A DNA stretch of 64,000 nt from Gammaproteobacteria bacterium (GTDB lineage: Bacteria > Pseudomonadota > Gammaproteobacteria > Burkholderiales > Burkholderiaceae_C): NCBI GenBank assembly GCA_018828125.1, contig JAHJWB010000003.1:401034-465033 (forward strand), in the 5' to 3' direction. Made by a program: the position numbers and the translations under genes. Below are positions 55,191-64,000 of this stretch, piece by piece (position 1 is the first letter of the stretch; every line of letters starts with the position of its first letter). A model generated the notes under the pieces. It saw only the letters and a list, made by a program, of their open reading frames with translations, was not told where the DNA came from and did no database searches.

Positions 55191-55664
55191 TTACCTATTC
55201 CTGCTCTTCATGGCGCGTTCTACCTCGCGCTTGCCTTCGCGGTCCTTGATGGTGTCGCGCTTGTCATGTTCGGCCTTGCCCTTGGCCAGTGCAATCTCGC
55301 ATTTCACGTAACCGTTCTTCCAGTGCAGATTCAGGGGCACCAGGGTGTAGCCCTTTTGCTCGACTTTGATGATCAAATGCTTGATGTCATCCTTTTTGAG
55401 CAGCAATTTCTTGGTGCGGATGGCATCAGGGTTGACATGGGTTGATGCGGTCTTGAGCGGGTTGATCTGGCAGCCCAGCAGAAACAGTTCGCCTTCGCGG
55501 ATGAGCACGTATCCATCTGTGAGCTGGACCTTGCCTTCACGCAGCGCCTTCACCTCCCAGCCATACAGCACCATGCCCGCTTCGTGGCGCTCTTCAAAGA
55601 AATAGTTGTAGGCCGCTTTTTTGTTGTCGGCAATGCGTGCGGTCGGGTCAGGTTTTTTTGCCAT
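55191..55664 (-). CDS. smpB: SsrA-binding protein SmpB
   Basis: A 157-aa tmRNA partner needed for trans-translation. Conserved segments are [45 protein letters not shown] and the [20 protein letters not shown] end, with a basic C-terminal tail that reaches the decoding centre. It is divergent from ratA, the conserved arrangement in proteobacteria. Confidence 0.96.
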   Translation of the reverse strand: MAKKPDPTARIADNKKAAYNYFFEERHEAGMVLYGWEVKALREGKVQLTDGYVLIREGELFLLGCQINPLKTASTHVNPDAIRTKKLLLKKDDIKHLIIKVEQKGYTLVPLNLHWKNGYVKCEIALAKGKAEHDKRDTIKDREGKREVERAMKSRNR

Positions 55665-55944
55665 GAGGGTTTAGATGCGGCGCAAACCGGGAGATAAAAG
55701 GCCTCCCTACAATAGTTATCGTCCGGGAGGAGGGCGGGTAGGGTCACAGACCAGAGAAAATGCGCCCAGCACGGACACTTTCTGCCAAATTTGCAGCCCC
55801 ACAGCCAGTTGTGGAGTGAGAGGACGGTAAGAAATGGATCGCTGCAGCCCGTTCGCTACTGCGTGTTCCAAGCCCAACAGCCTCCTTGATATCTGCGATT
55901 CTAATTTCCTCCGGCTCGCGCACATCGGTGCTGAGCCCGTCTGC

Positions 55945-56385
55945 ATGAAAACCGTTCACAAGTCCGTCCTCATCTGGTACAGCCCTGAAGAAATGTTTGC
56001 CCTGGTCACCGGGGTGGAGCACTACCCCGAGTTTCTGCCATGGTGCGACCATGCGGCCGTGTTGGAGACCACAAAGGAAGGCATGACCGCCGAAGTCGGC
56101 ATTTCCTTCAGCGGCATCCGCCAGACCTTTGTCACGCGCAATACACACGAAGTGGGTCGTCGCGTGCAGATGCACTTGGTCAAAGGCCCGTTCTCGCGGC
56201 TGGATGGCGACTGGCACTTTCATCCCGTAGGAGACGGCACACAACGTGCCTGCAAGGTTGAGCTGCAACTGAACTATGGTTTTGACAGCGCGGCCCTGGC
56301 GGCCCTGGTAGGGCCGGTGTTTGACCGCATCGCTGGCAGCATGGTGGATGCTTTCGTGAAGCGGGCAGAGCAGGTGTATGGCTGA
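55945..56385 (+). CDS. ratA: RatA/COQ10-like START-domain protein
   Basis: A 146-aa polyketide-cyclase/START-fold protein. The amino end reads KSVLIWYSPEEMFALVTGVEHYPEFLPWC, typical of the family. FSGIRQTFVTRNTH and the C-terminal helix VFDRIAGSMVDAFVKRAEQVYG complete it. Homologues are called RatA (proposed ribosome association toxin) or ubiquinone-binding COQ10-like, and the in vivo role is debated. ATG 55945 is the first start with a full START domain. It overlaps rnfH by 8 bp and is divergent from smpB. Confidence 0.9.
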   Translation: MKTVHKSVLIWYSPEEMFALVTGVEHYPEFLPWCDHAAVLETTKEGMTAEVGISFSGIRQTFVTRNTHEVGRRVQMHLVKGPFSRLDGDWHFHPVGDGTQRACKVELQLNYGFDSAALAALVGPVFDRIAGSMVDAFVKRAEQVYG

Positions 56386-56767
56386 TGCTGCGGGCGTTGT
56401 CGTTTTGAAGGGTGCGATCGACGAGCGGGGAGACACCGTTCAGGTGACGGTGGTGGTGTGCCTTGCACCACGGGAGATACGGGAGTGGACGCTGGATTTG
56501 CCCACGGGCTCGACGGTTGGCGACGCGCTGCGGGAGAGTGGTGCTGAAGCGGTGTGCAAGCAGGCAGGGCTGGAACCCTGCCGCTTGGGCATTTGGGGCC
56601 GTGCAACCACTGTGGAAATGCCGATCAAGCACCTGGACCGTGTGGAGGTGTATCGCGGCTTGAAGGTAGACCCCAAAGTGGCCCGTCGCGAACGTTTTGC
56701 GAGCCAGGGTGCCCGCACCACCGGGCTTTTTGCCCGGCAGCGCCCAGGAGGCAAGTCCGGCTACTGA
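56378..56767 (+). CDS. rnfH: RnfH/RatB-family ubiquitin-fold protein
   Basis: A 129-aa beta-grasp protein. Family segments are VTVVVCLAPREIREWTLDLPTGSTVGDAL, LGIWGRATTVEMPIKHLDRVEVYRGLKVDPK and a basic tail ending GLFARQRPGGKSGY. It follows ratA with an 8-bp overlap, the usual smpB/ratA/ratB neighbourhood. Its biochemical role is not known. Confidence 0.9.
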   Translation: MADAAGVVVLKGAIDERGDTVQVTVVVCLAPREIREWTLDLPTGSTVGDALRESGAEAVCKQAGLEPCRLGIWGRATTVEMPIKHLDRVEVYRGLKVDPKVARRERFASQGARTTGLFARQRPGGKSGY

Positions 56768-56803
56768 CTAACGCCAGTTGGCGCAAGCCAGCACCGGGTG
56801 GGG

Positions 56804-58942
<2,139 letters not shown>

Positions 58943-58957
58943 AGGTGAGTCACCTAA

Positions 58958-59024
58958 TCTGGCCTGATTGAAAATATCTGGTCAGAATGATATAGTCTGG
59001 TCTGAATTCACCATTCAGGCCAGA
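58958..59024. promoter_or_regulatory. Four-site operator array with 19-bp period
   Basis: TCTGGCCTGA (58958), TCTGGTCAGA (58977), TCTGGTCTGA (58996) and TCAGGCCAGA (59015) start exactly 19 bp apart. Each is a near-palindromic 10-mer. The last two also form a 13-bp inverted repeat. They span the promoter of the antitoxin gene and are probably the autoregulatory sites. Confidence 0.7.
58968..58996 (+). promoter_or_regulatory. Promoter of the antitoxin-toxin pair
   Basis: TTGAAA (58968-58973) and TATAGT (58991-58996) are separated by 17 bp, just after guaB, within the operator array. Confidence 0.65.
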
Positions 59025-59051
59025 CTTTTTCTCTTTGGGGTCCGCGCATCC

Positions 59052-59321
59052 ATGCAGTCCGTCGGTATCTACGAAGCCAAGAGCAGGTTTTCCGCCCTGA
59101 TCGAGCTGGTCGAGCAGGGTGAAGAGGTGCGCATCACCCGCCACGGCAAAGAGGTGGTGCGCCTGCTGCCCGTGCGCCGCCGCCCTGTCATCACCGACGA
59201 GCAGATCGCGCGGGAGCTGGGCCAGATGGATGCCCTGCACGCCAGCATCCGCCCCGCAGGCGAAGCTAACGCCACTGCTACCACCGAAGACTTGCGCCGC
59301 AACGGCCGGAGCGCCGCATGA
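59052..59321 (+). CDS. Antitoxin of the Phd/YefM type
   Basis: An 89-aa antitoxin. The N-terminal half has the Phd/YefM DNA-binding fold (VGIYEAKSRFSALIELVEQGEEVRITRHGKEVVRLLP). The C-terminal half is disordered and charged, as in toxin-wrapping regions. It overlaps the PIN toxin gene by 4 bp (ATGA) and is preceded by a promoter inside an operator array, which fits autorepression by the toxin-antitoxin complex. It lies between guaB and guaA. Confidence 0.88.
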   Translation: MQSVGIYEAKSRFSALIELVEQGEEVRITRHGKEVVRLLPVRRRPVITDEQIARELGQMDALHASIRPAGEANATATTEDLRRNGRSAA

Positions 59322-59752
59322 CCGCCTTCGTGCTCGACGCGTCCGTTACCGCCGCCTGGCTGCTGCCCGATGCCGCCAGCGAGCACACCCGACGCCTGTA
59401 CACCCTGATCCGCCGCGACGAGGTCGAGCCCCAGGCCCCCAACCTCTGGCAGTGGGAGTGCAGCAACCTCATCAGCAGCGGCGTGCACAGCGGCCGCATC
59501 CCGCCCGCATCGGTCGAAGGCCTGTGGGGTGTGCTCGAAGCCATCCGCCACCGCGTGGAGCTGCACGAGCTGGCCCCTGCCCAGCACAAGGCCGTGCTCG
59601 ACGTCGCGCTCGACACCGGCCTGCCCACCTTCGACGCCGCATACCTGTGGCTGGCCCGCTCCCTGCGCCTGCCCCTGGCCACGTTCGATGCCGCCCAGGC
59701 AGCCGCAGCCAAGCGCAGCGGCGTAACGCTTCTCGACCTCTCCAGCCTCTAA
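59318..59752 (+). CDS. vapC: PIN-domain toxin (VapC family)
   Basis: A 144-aa PIN-domain ribonuclease. The acidic residues expected for metal binding are present: Asp in FVLDAS (residue 7), Glu in WQWECSN (about 47), Asp in [11 protein letters not shown] (about 108) and Asp in LATFDAA (about 127). VapC toxins cleave tRNA or rRNA in known cases; the target here is unknown. It overlaps the antitoxin by 4 bp and ends 28 bp before guaA. Confidence 0.9.
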   Translation: MTAFVLDASVTAAWLLPDAASEHTRRLYTLIRRDEVEPQAPNLWQWECSNLISSGVHSGRIPPASVEGLWGVLEAIRHRVELHELAPAQHKAVLDVALDTGLPTFDAAYLWLARSLRLPLATFDAAQAAAAKRSGVTLLDLSSL

Positions 59753-59780
59753 CCCCATTCACCCTCGACCACCCACCGCC

Positions 59781-61400
59781 ATGCAACACCAGAAAATCCT
59801 CATCCTCGATTTCGGCTCGCAAGTCACCCAGCTCATCGCCCGCCGCGTGCGCGAAGCCAATGTGTACTGCGAAGTGCACCCCTGCGACGTGACGGACGAA
59901 TGGGTGCGTGACTACGCCAAGGACGGCTCGCTCAAGGGCATCATCCTCTCCGGCAGCCACGCCAGCGTGTACGAGGACACCACCGACAAGGCGCCCGAAG
60001 CCGTGTTTACGCTCGGCCTGCCCGTGCTCGGCATCTGCTACGGCATGCAGACCATGGCCCACCAGCTGGGCGGCAAGGTCGAAGGCGGCCACAAGCGCGA
60101 GTTCGGCTTTGCCGCAGTGCGCGCACGCGGCCACACCGCACTGCTCAAGGACATTGCCGACTTCACCACCCCCGAAGGCCACGGCATGCTCAACGTCTGG
60201 ATGAGCCACGGCGACAAGGTCACCGAGCTGCCCCCAGGCTTCAAGCTCATGGCCAGCACCGACAGCTGCCCCATTGCCGGCATGGCCGATGAAGAACGCC
60301 GCTTCTACGCGCTGCAGTTCCACCCCGAAGTCACGCACACCGTGCAGGGCAGGGCGCTGCTCGACCGCTTCGTGCTCGGCATCTGCGGCACCCGCCCCGA
60401 CTGGGTCATGCGCGACCACATTGCCGAAGCCGTGGAACAGATCCGCCAGCAGGTGGGCAAGGAGGAAGTGATCCTGGGCCTGTCGGGCGGCGTCGATTCG
60501 TCCGTGGCCGCAGCGCTGATCCACCGCGCCATCGGCGACCAGCTCACCTGCGTGTTTGTGGACCACGGCCTGCTGCGCCTGAATGAAGGCGACATGGTCA
60601 TGGACATGTTCGTCGGCAAGCTGCAGGCCAAGGTCATCCGCGTGGACGCGAGCGACCTGTTCCTCGGCAAGCTGGCCGGCGTGAGCGAGCCCGAAGCCAA
60701 GCGCAAGATCATCGGCGGCCTGTTCGTCGACGTGTTCAAGGCCGAGGCCGCCAAACTGAAGGCCGGCGACGGCGGCCATAAAGGCGCCACCTTCCTGGCA
60801 CAGGGCACCATCTACCCCGACGTTATTGAATCCGGCGGCGCCAAGAGCAAGAAGGCAGTCACCATCAAGAGCCACCACAACGTGGGCGGCCTGCCAGAGC
60901 AGTTAGGCCTCAAGCTACTGGAGCCCCTGCGTGATTTGTTCAAGGACGAAGTGCGCGAACTCGGCGTGGCTTTGGGCCTGCCGCCCGAAATGGTCTACCG
61001 CCACCCCTTCCCTGGCCCAGGCCTGGGCGTGCGCATTTTGGGCGAGGTGAAGAAAGAATACGCCGACCTGCTGCGCCGCGCCGACGCGATCTTCATCGAA
61101 GAGCTGCGCAACCACGTCGACGAAGCCACCGGCAAAAACTGGTACGACCTCACCAGCCAGGCCTTCACCGTCTTCCTGCCCGTCAAGAGCGTGGGCGTGA
61201 TGGGCGATGGCCGCACCTACGACTACGTGGTGGCCTTGCGCGCTGTGCAGACCAGCGACTTCATGACCGCCGACTGGGCCGAGCTGCCGTACGCGCTGCT
61301 CAAGAAGGTGTCAGGCCGCATCATCAACGAAGTGCGCGGTATTAATCGGGTGACGTACGACGTGAGCAGCAAGCCGCCGGCGACGATTGAGTGGGAGTGA
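59781..61400 (+). CDS. guaA: GMP synthase (glutamine-hydrolysing)
   Basis: A 539-aa enzyme that converts XMP to GMP. The class I amidotransferase domain has the catalytic Cys in GICYGMQ near residue 88 and His/Glu in FHPEVTH near 190. The ATP-pyrophosphatase domain has the PP-loop LSGGVDSSV near 235. The C-terminal dimerisation domain ends [18 protein letters not shown]. It lies downstream of guaB but is separated from it by the toxin-antitoxin pair. Confidence 0.97.
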   Translation: MQHQKILILDFGSQVTQLIARRVREANVYCEVHPCDVTDEWVRDYAKDGSLKGIILSGSHASVYEDTTDKAPEAVFTLGLPVLGICYGMQTMAHQLGGKVEGGHKREFGFAAVRARGHTALLKDIADFTTPEGHGMLNVWMSHGDKVTELPPGFKLMASTDSCPIAGMADEERRFYALQFHPEVTHTVQGRALLDRFVLGICGTRPDWVMRDHIAEAVEQIRQQVGKEEVILGLSGGVDSSVAAALIHRAIGDQLTCVFVDHGLLRLNEGDMVMDMFVGKLQAKVIRVDASDLFLGKLAGVSEPEAKRKIIGGLFVDVFKAEAAKLKAGDGGHKGATFLAQGTIYPDVIESGGAKSKKAVTIKSHHNVGGLPEQLGLKLLEPLRDLFKDEVRELGVALGLPPEMVYRHPFPGPGLGVRILGEVKKEYADLLRRADAIFIEELRNHVDEATGKNWYDLTSQAFTVFLPVKSVGVMGDGRTYDYVVALRAVQTSDFMTADWAELPYALLKKVSGRIINEVRGINRVTYDVSSKPPATIEWE

Positions 61401-61424
61401 GCGGGCGGCTCGGATTCATTGAAA

Positions 61425-61444
61425 TACTGTTTATTTAAACAGTA
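61425..61444. promoter_or_regulatory. SOS (LexA) box
   Basis: TACTGTTTATTTAAACAGTA matches the consensus TACTG-N10-CAGTA at every defined position, with the CTGT-N8-ACAG core. It lies 42 bp upstream of the ATG of the RNA-ligase-like gene and 25 bp after guaA. Confidence 0.8.
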
Positions 61445-61485
61445 TTGATGCGCAATGCACTGCTTCTCCCGGAGCTTTGTGTGTC

Positions 61486-62072
61486 ATGGCCCAACCTCAC
61501 GACCTCTACTATTTTCTCTGTCCCCCGCAGCTAATCGCCGAAGCGGCTAGGCGCGCCTTTCTATGCGCTCAGGGGGCGCTTCAGCTGGGTAGAGGCGATC
61601 CTATGCCCGATGACCGGCTGCACATCACTCTGCACTCCCTGGGGCGCTTCATGAATGGCGTTCCACGAGAGGTACTCGACCTGGCGCTGGCTGCAGGTGG
61701 GGCGATGGACTACGAACCCTTTGGTGTCAGTCTCAGTTTGCTGCAGTCTCGGGGCGGGGGGGCGCAGGGAAGTTAGGTTCGGTTGAGTTGGCTGCACAAG
61801 CGGGTGCAGCGCGCGAGCTGCGAGGGTTTCAGCGGGCATTGGGCAACATCATGCGCCGCATGGGGTTTGGCGAATCGCAGATACGCAGCCATTTCCATCC
61901 GCACATGACGTTGCATTACCAGCACCAAGGCATTGGCCGCACCGCTGTCGCGCCCATCGCTTGGACGGCAATGCAGTTTGCTTTGGTCGACAACCTTTAC
62001 GGGCCGGGCAGGCACGAAGTGCTGGCGTGCTGGTCCCTCGAAGCGCGGCAGCAGTCCTTTGTTGATTGGTGA
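61486..62072 (+). pseudogene. thpR: 2'-5' RNA ligase family gene with a frameshift
   Basis: Two reading frames together encode one 2'-5' RNA ligase/2H phosphoesterase protein of about 195 aa. The first frame starts at ATG 61486 (DLYYFLCPPQLIAEAARRAF) and has the first His motif HITLHS. It breaks in a G-tract at 61756-61762. The second frame continues from about 61761 and has the second motif HPHMTLHY. One additional G in the tract would restore a single frame. Either a true disruption, a phase-variable tract or a sequencing error is possible. The LexA box lies upstream. Confidence 0.8.
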
Positions 62073-62178
62073 GGCTGCGAAGCTGGCGACTACCCGCGCA
62101 CCCTTGCACCAGGTCATCGTTCTGCGATAGCAGCAGCGGCTACCATCCACCGCTGCCGCACGATCTCATTCTTTCTCC

Positions 62179-63249
62179 ATGACAACTCCTCACGATTTCT
62201 GGCCCAGTTGCGGTTTCCAAACACTGGAGCGCAATGTGCGTGGTTGGCTTGTGCCCACCGATGGATATCTGCGGTGGTTACTTGCCCGGCCTGAACTGGC
62301 GTTGGTGCCGGAGTCCTGCGTTGCCGAGATCGCCTTGCACGAATCTCTGGCGTTGTCGCCAGCGCGGGTGGTTTTATCGGCCGAGCTGGCTGCGGTGCAG
62401 GACGATGATGCCCGCGAAAACTACACCGTGTTCCTGCGGTTTCGCGATGGCCTACTGGCTGCGGGCACGTTGGAGGCGTACTACCTGCAGCTCATGCGCA
62501 GTGGTGCGGTAAATGTGCCTGCCGTGTTCATCGATGCCGTAGTGCAGGCCCTGCTGCGCAACCTGCTGGACGACTGCAACGACGCCTTCGAAGCCCGTGC
62601 GGCCGAGATGCTGTTTCGCCCCCAACGCATCACCTTGCAAGACGGGCAGATGCTGGCAGGCGACCGGGCAACACTGGACATGCTCAACGAAACAGCGGGC
62701 CTGGGCGAGGTGGGGCGGCTGCTGCTGCAAAGCGGCGCACTGCAGCCCACGGCGCAGGTTCAGGTGCTTTCAGCCGACAACGCAGGCCGGTATTGGCAGG
62801 CGAGTGATCGCCACCATTTTCTGCTCGACCTGACCCACGAGCTCACGCAGGACCTGAGCCATGGCTTGACCTTCAAGATGACCCGAGCCCGCTCGGGCCT
62901 GAAGGCACTGGCCCGCGTGCTGGAGCGCTGGGTCGCCCACTTGCTGGGTGTGCAGGTGGTGATCGAGCCCGCGCACCAGATCACTGACAGTGCGTGGCGT
63001 TGGCATGTGGGGCTGGATGTGGAGTCCACCGCCATCCTCAACGATCTGTACGAGGACCGTGCGGTGGAGGCTGACCGCATGCAGCGCCTGGTCAGCCTTT
63101 TCACGCTGACCTTTGCCAACCCCGCCGAGATGCGTGCCGACGTGGCAGGCAAGCCGGTTTACCTGGGGTTGGCCACCGACGTGGGGGGGCTGGTGCGCAT
63201 CAAGCCGCAGAACCTGCTGCTCAACTTGCCGCTGGCATCCGTTTCTTGA
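62179..63249 (+). CDS. DUF6352-like family protein
   Basis: A 356-aa soluble protein that starts MTTPHDFWPSCGFQTLERNVRGWLVPTDGYL. That amino end and length recall the DUF6352 family of unknown function; this is from memory and not checked. A GLTFKMTRARSGLKALARVLERWVAHLL helical segment and VYLGLATDVGGLVRIKPQNLLLNLPL close the sequence. No catalytic motif was recognised. It is convergent with putA, with a palindromic repeat between them. Confidence 0.7.
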   Translation: MTTPHDFWPSCGFQTLERNVRGWLVPTDGYLRWLLARPELALVPESCVAEIALHESLALSPARVVLSAELAAVQDDDARENYTVFLRFRDGLLAAGTLEAYYLQLMRSGAVNVPAVFIDAVVQALLRNLLDDCNDAFEARAAEMLFRPQRITLQDGQMLAGDRATLDMLNETAGLGEVGRLLLQSGALQPTAQVQVLSADNAGRYWQASDRHHFLLDLTHELTQDLSHGLTFKMTRARSGLKALARVLERWVAHLLGVQVVIEPAHQITDSAWRWHVGLDVESTAILNDLYEDRAVEADRMQRLVSLFTLTFANPAEMRADVAGKPVYLGLATDVGGLVRIKPQNLLLNLPLASVS

Positions 63250-63316
63250 TGCTATTGATTTAATAGCTTCTAGCGCTTTACCAATAAGCGCTAGAGGCCA
63301 ATTTCATTCAAATTTC
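63250..63316 (-). repeat. Short palindromic interspersed repeat, copy 8
   Basis: TAATAGCTTCTAGCGCTTTAC / AATAAGCGCTAGAGGCCAATTTCATTCAAATTT. Well-preserved reverse orientation, between two convergent genes. It could act as a bidirectional terminator. Confidence 0.8.
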
Positions 63317-63398
63317 TCAGGCGAAAACAGCCTTAGAGCGTGTTGATGACATTGCAGAGGCCGCGAATTGCCCACAAGTTCTTCGGGTGGGGCGGCAT

Positions 63399-64000
63399 TC
63401 ATCCAATCGTCATCAAGCTGGCGTTGCCCCCAGCGGCCGCTGTGTTCACGCTCAATGCGCGCTCGATCAGCAGGCGTTCCAGCGGGATGTCGATGGCGCC
63501 GGGCGGCAAAGCCGTTACCCCCACGATGGGTCCGGCGCGGCGGGCGAGGGTGGTGCACACGGTCTGCAACGATGTGGCGTCGCCATGGTGCAACACCGCG
63601 TCGAGCGCTACGGACGCGCTATCCAGCACGTTGTCGTGCAGTGCGACCTGGGCCTGCACCAGCGTAGGCAGCTTTGTGCGCAGACCCGCCTGGGCACTTG
63701 GCCACAGGGCCGTGCCACCGGCGGAGAGCACGGCGGCAGTTTGCGTCAGTAGGTCGTCTGCGCTTGGGGCCAGGCACAACACGCGGGCGCGCGGGGCCAG
63801 GGTGTAAACGTTCCGCTCGCCCGTGGGGCCGGGCAGGGTGCGGGCGGTGCCGCTTTGGGTTTGCTGTGCAAATTGCTGGCAGGTGCTGGCCAGTGATGCG
63901 TTGCCTTGGTTCTGCGCCCATTGCTGCAGGGTGGCGAGCGGTGCCAGCAGGCGCTCGCGCTGTGTGTCCTCCGGGGGCGTGGCACGGTCTGCCTCGGCAA
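63399..64000 (-). CDS. putA: C-terminal fragment of bifunctional proline utilisation protein PutA
   Basis: A minus-strand open frame running off the right edge, about 200 codons. It contains LPGPTGERNVYTLAPRARVLCLAP and ends LERLLIERALSVNTAAAGGNASLMTIG, which is characteristic of the C-terminus of trifunctional/bifunctional PutA (proline dehydrogenase plus P5C dehydrogenase). The part visible is the end of the aldehyde-dehydrogenase-superfamily region. The catalytic domains lie beyond the window. The start is not visible. Confidence 0.88.
   Translation of the reverse strand, partial: AEADRATPPEDTQRERLLAPLATLQQWAQNQGNASLASTCQQFAQQTQSGTARTLPGPTGERNVYTLAPRARVLCLAPSADDLLTQTAAVLSAGGTALWPSAQAGLRTKLPTLVQAQVALHDNVLDSASVALDAVLHHGDATSLQTVCTTLARRAGPIVGVTALPPGAIDIPLERLLIERALSVNTAAAGGNASLMTIG

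Noticed and set aside
55702-55730. CCTCCC...GGGAGG hairpin between smpB and ratA as a terminator or riboswitch
   Set aside because: It has no U-tract, and it surrounds a TACAAT that may be a -10 element; nothing further supports an RNA element.

Overview
The window is high-GC, tightly packed chromosomal DNA. Its gene order and protein sequences point to a betaproteobacterium of the Comamonadaceae, Acidovorax-like. The main reasons are the rimP-nusA-infB-rbfA-truB-typA cluster, the smpB-ratA-rnfH neighbourhood, guaB/guaA, and at least eight copies of a short palindromic repeat with the core TAGCGCTTAT/ATAAGCGCTA. The family assignment is inference from recalled features, not from a search.

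Layout. 1-3.6 kb: a SAM methyltransferase, a small membrane protein, and a LysR regulator divergent from a tautomerase-cupin pair. 3.6-5.8 kb: a repeat, a decayed second methyltransferase copy, and an AT-rich island of three overlapping minus-strand genes. All three encode dCTP deaminase/dUTPase-fold proteins; one carries a C-terminal membrane anchor and two lack the usual deaminase glutamate. 6.1-13.6 kb: a carbohydrate uptake and catabolism operon with a ROK regulator, ABC ATPase, permease, periplasmic binding protein, xylose-isomerase-like epimerase and Gfo/Idh/MocA dehydrogenase.

14.3-33.8 kb: a roughly 20 kb MSHA-type type IV pilus cluster. Three tandem paralogous prepilins are followed by MshJ/I/K-like inner-membrane proteins, the MshL secretin, MshN- and MshM-like proteins, the MshE ATPase, MshG, an MshF-like protein and five more prepilin-like proteins. 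Four of these share LPCP...FDGAN...DDIV-type motifs, and three of the four are very large (412-739 aa) with hydrophobic helical extensions. This cluster and the deaminase-fold island are the best candidates for undescribed biology.

33.9-42.3 kb: a hypothetical protein, a MocR-type regulator divergent from two c-type cytochromes, a thioredoxin-like protein and a SWIM/SNF2 helicase. 42.4-51 kb: the translation/transcription operon rimP-nusA-infB-rbfA-truB-typA, preceded by a strong promoter and a leader terminator. 51-55 kb: an EamA transporter, an enoyl-CoA hydratase/HIBCH-like enzyme, and an ECF sigma/anti-sigma/lipoprotein cassette. 55-61.4 kb: smpB, ratA, rnfH, a DUF4124 protein, guaB, a PIN-toxin/antitoxin pair with a periodic operator array, and guaA. 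61.4-64 kb: a perfect SOS box before a frameshifted 2'-5' RNA ligase gene, a DUF6352-like protein, and the C-terminal end of putA running off the window.

No rRNA, tRNA, CRISPR array, insertion sequence or replication origin was recognised. All family calls come from reading motifs by eye; no database search was possible.
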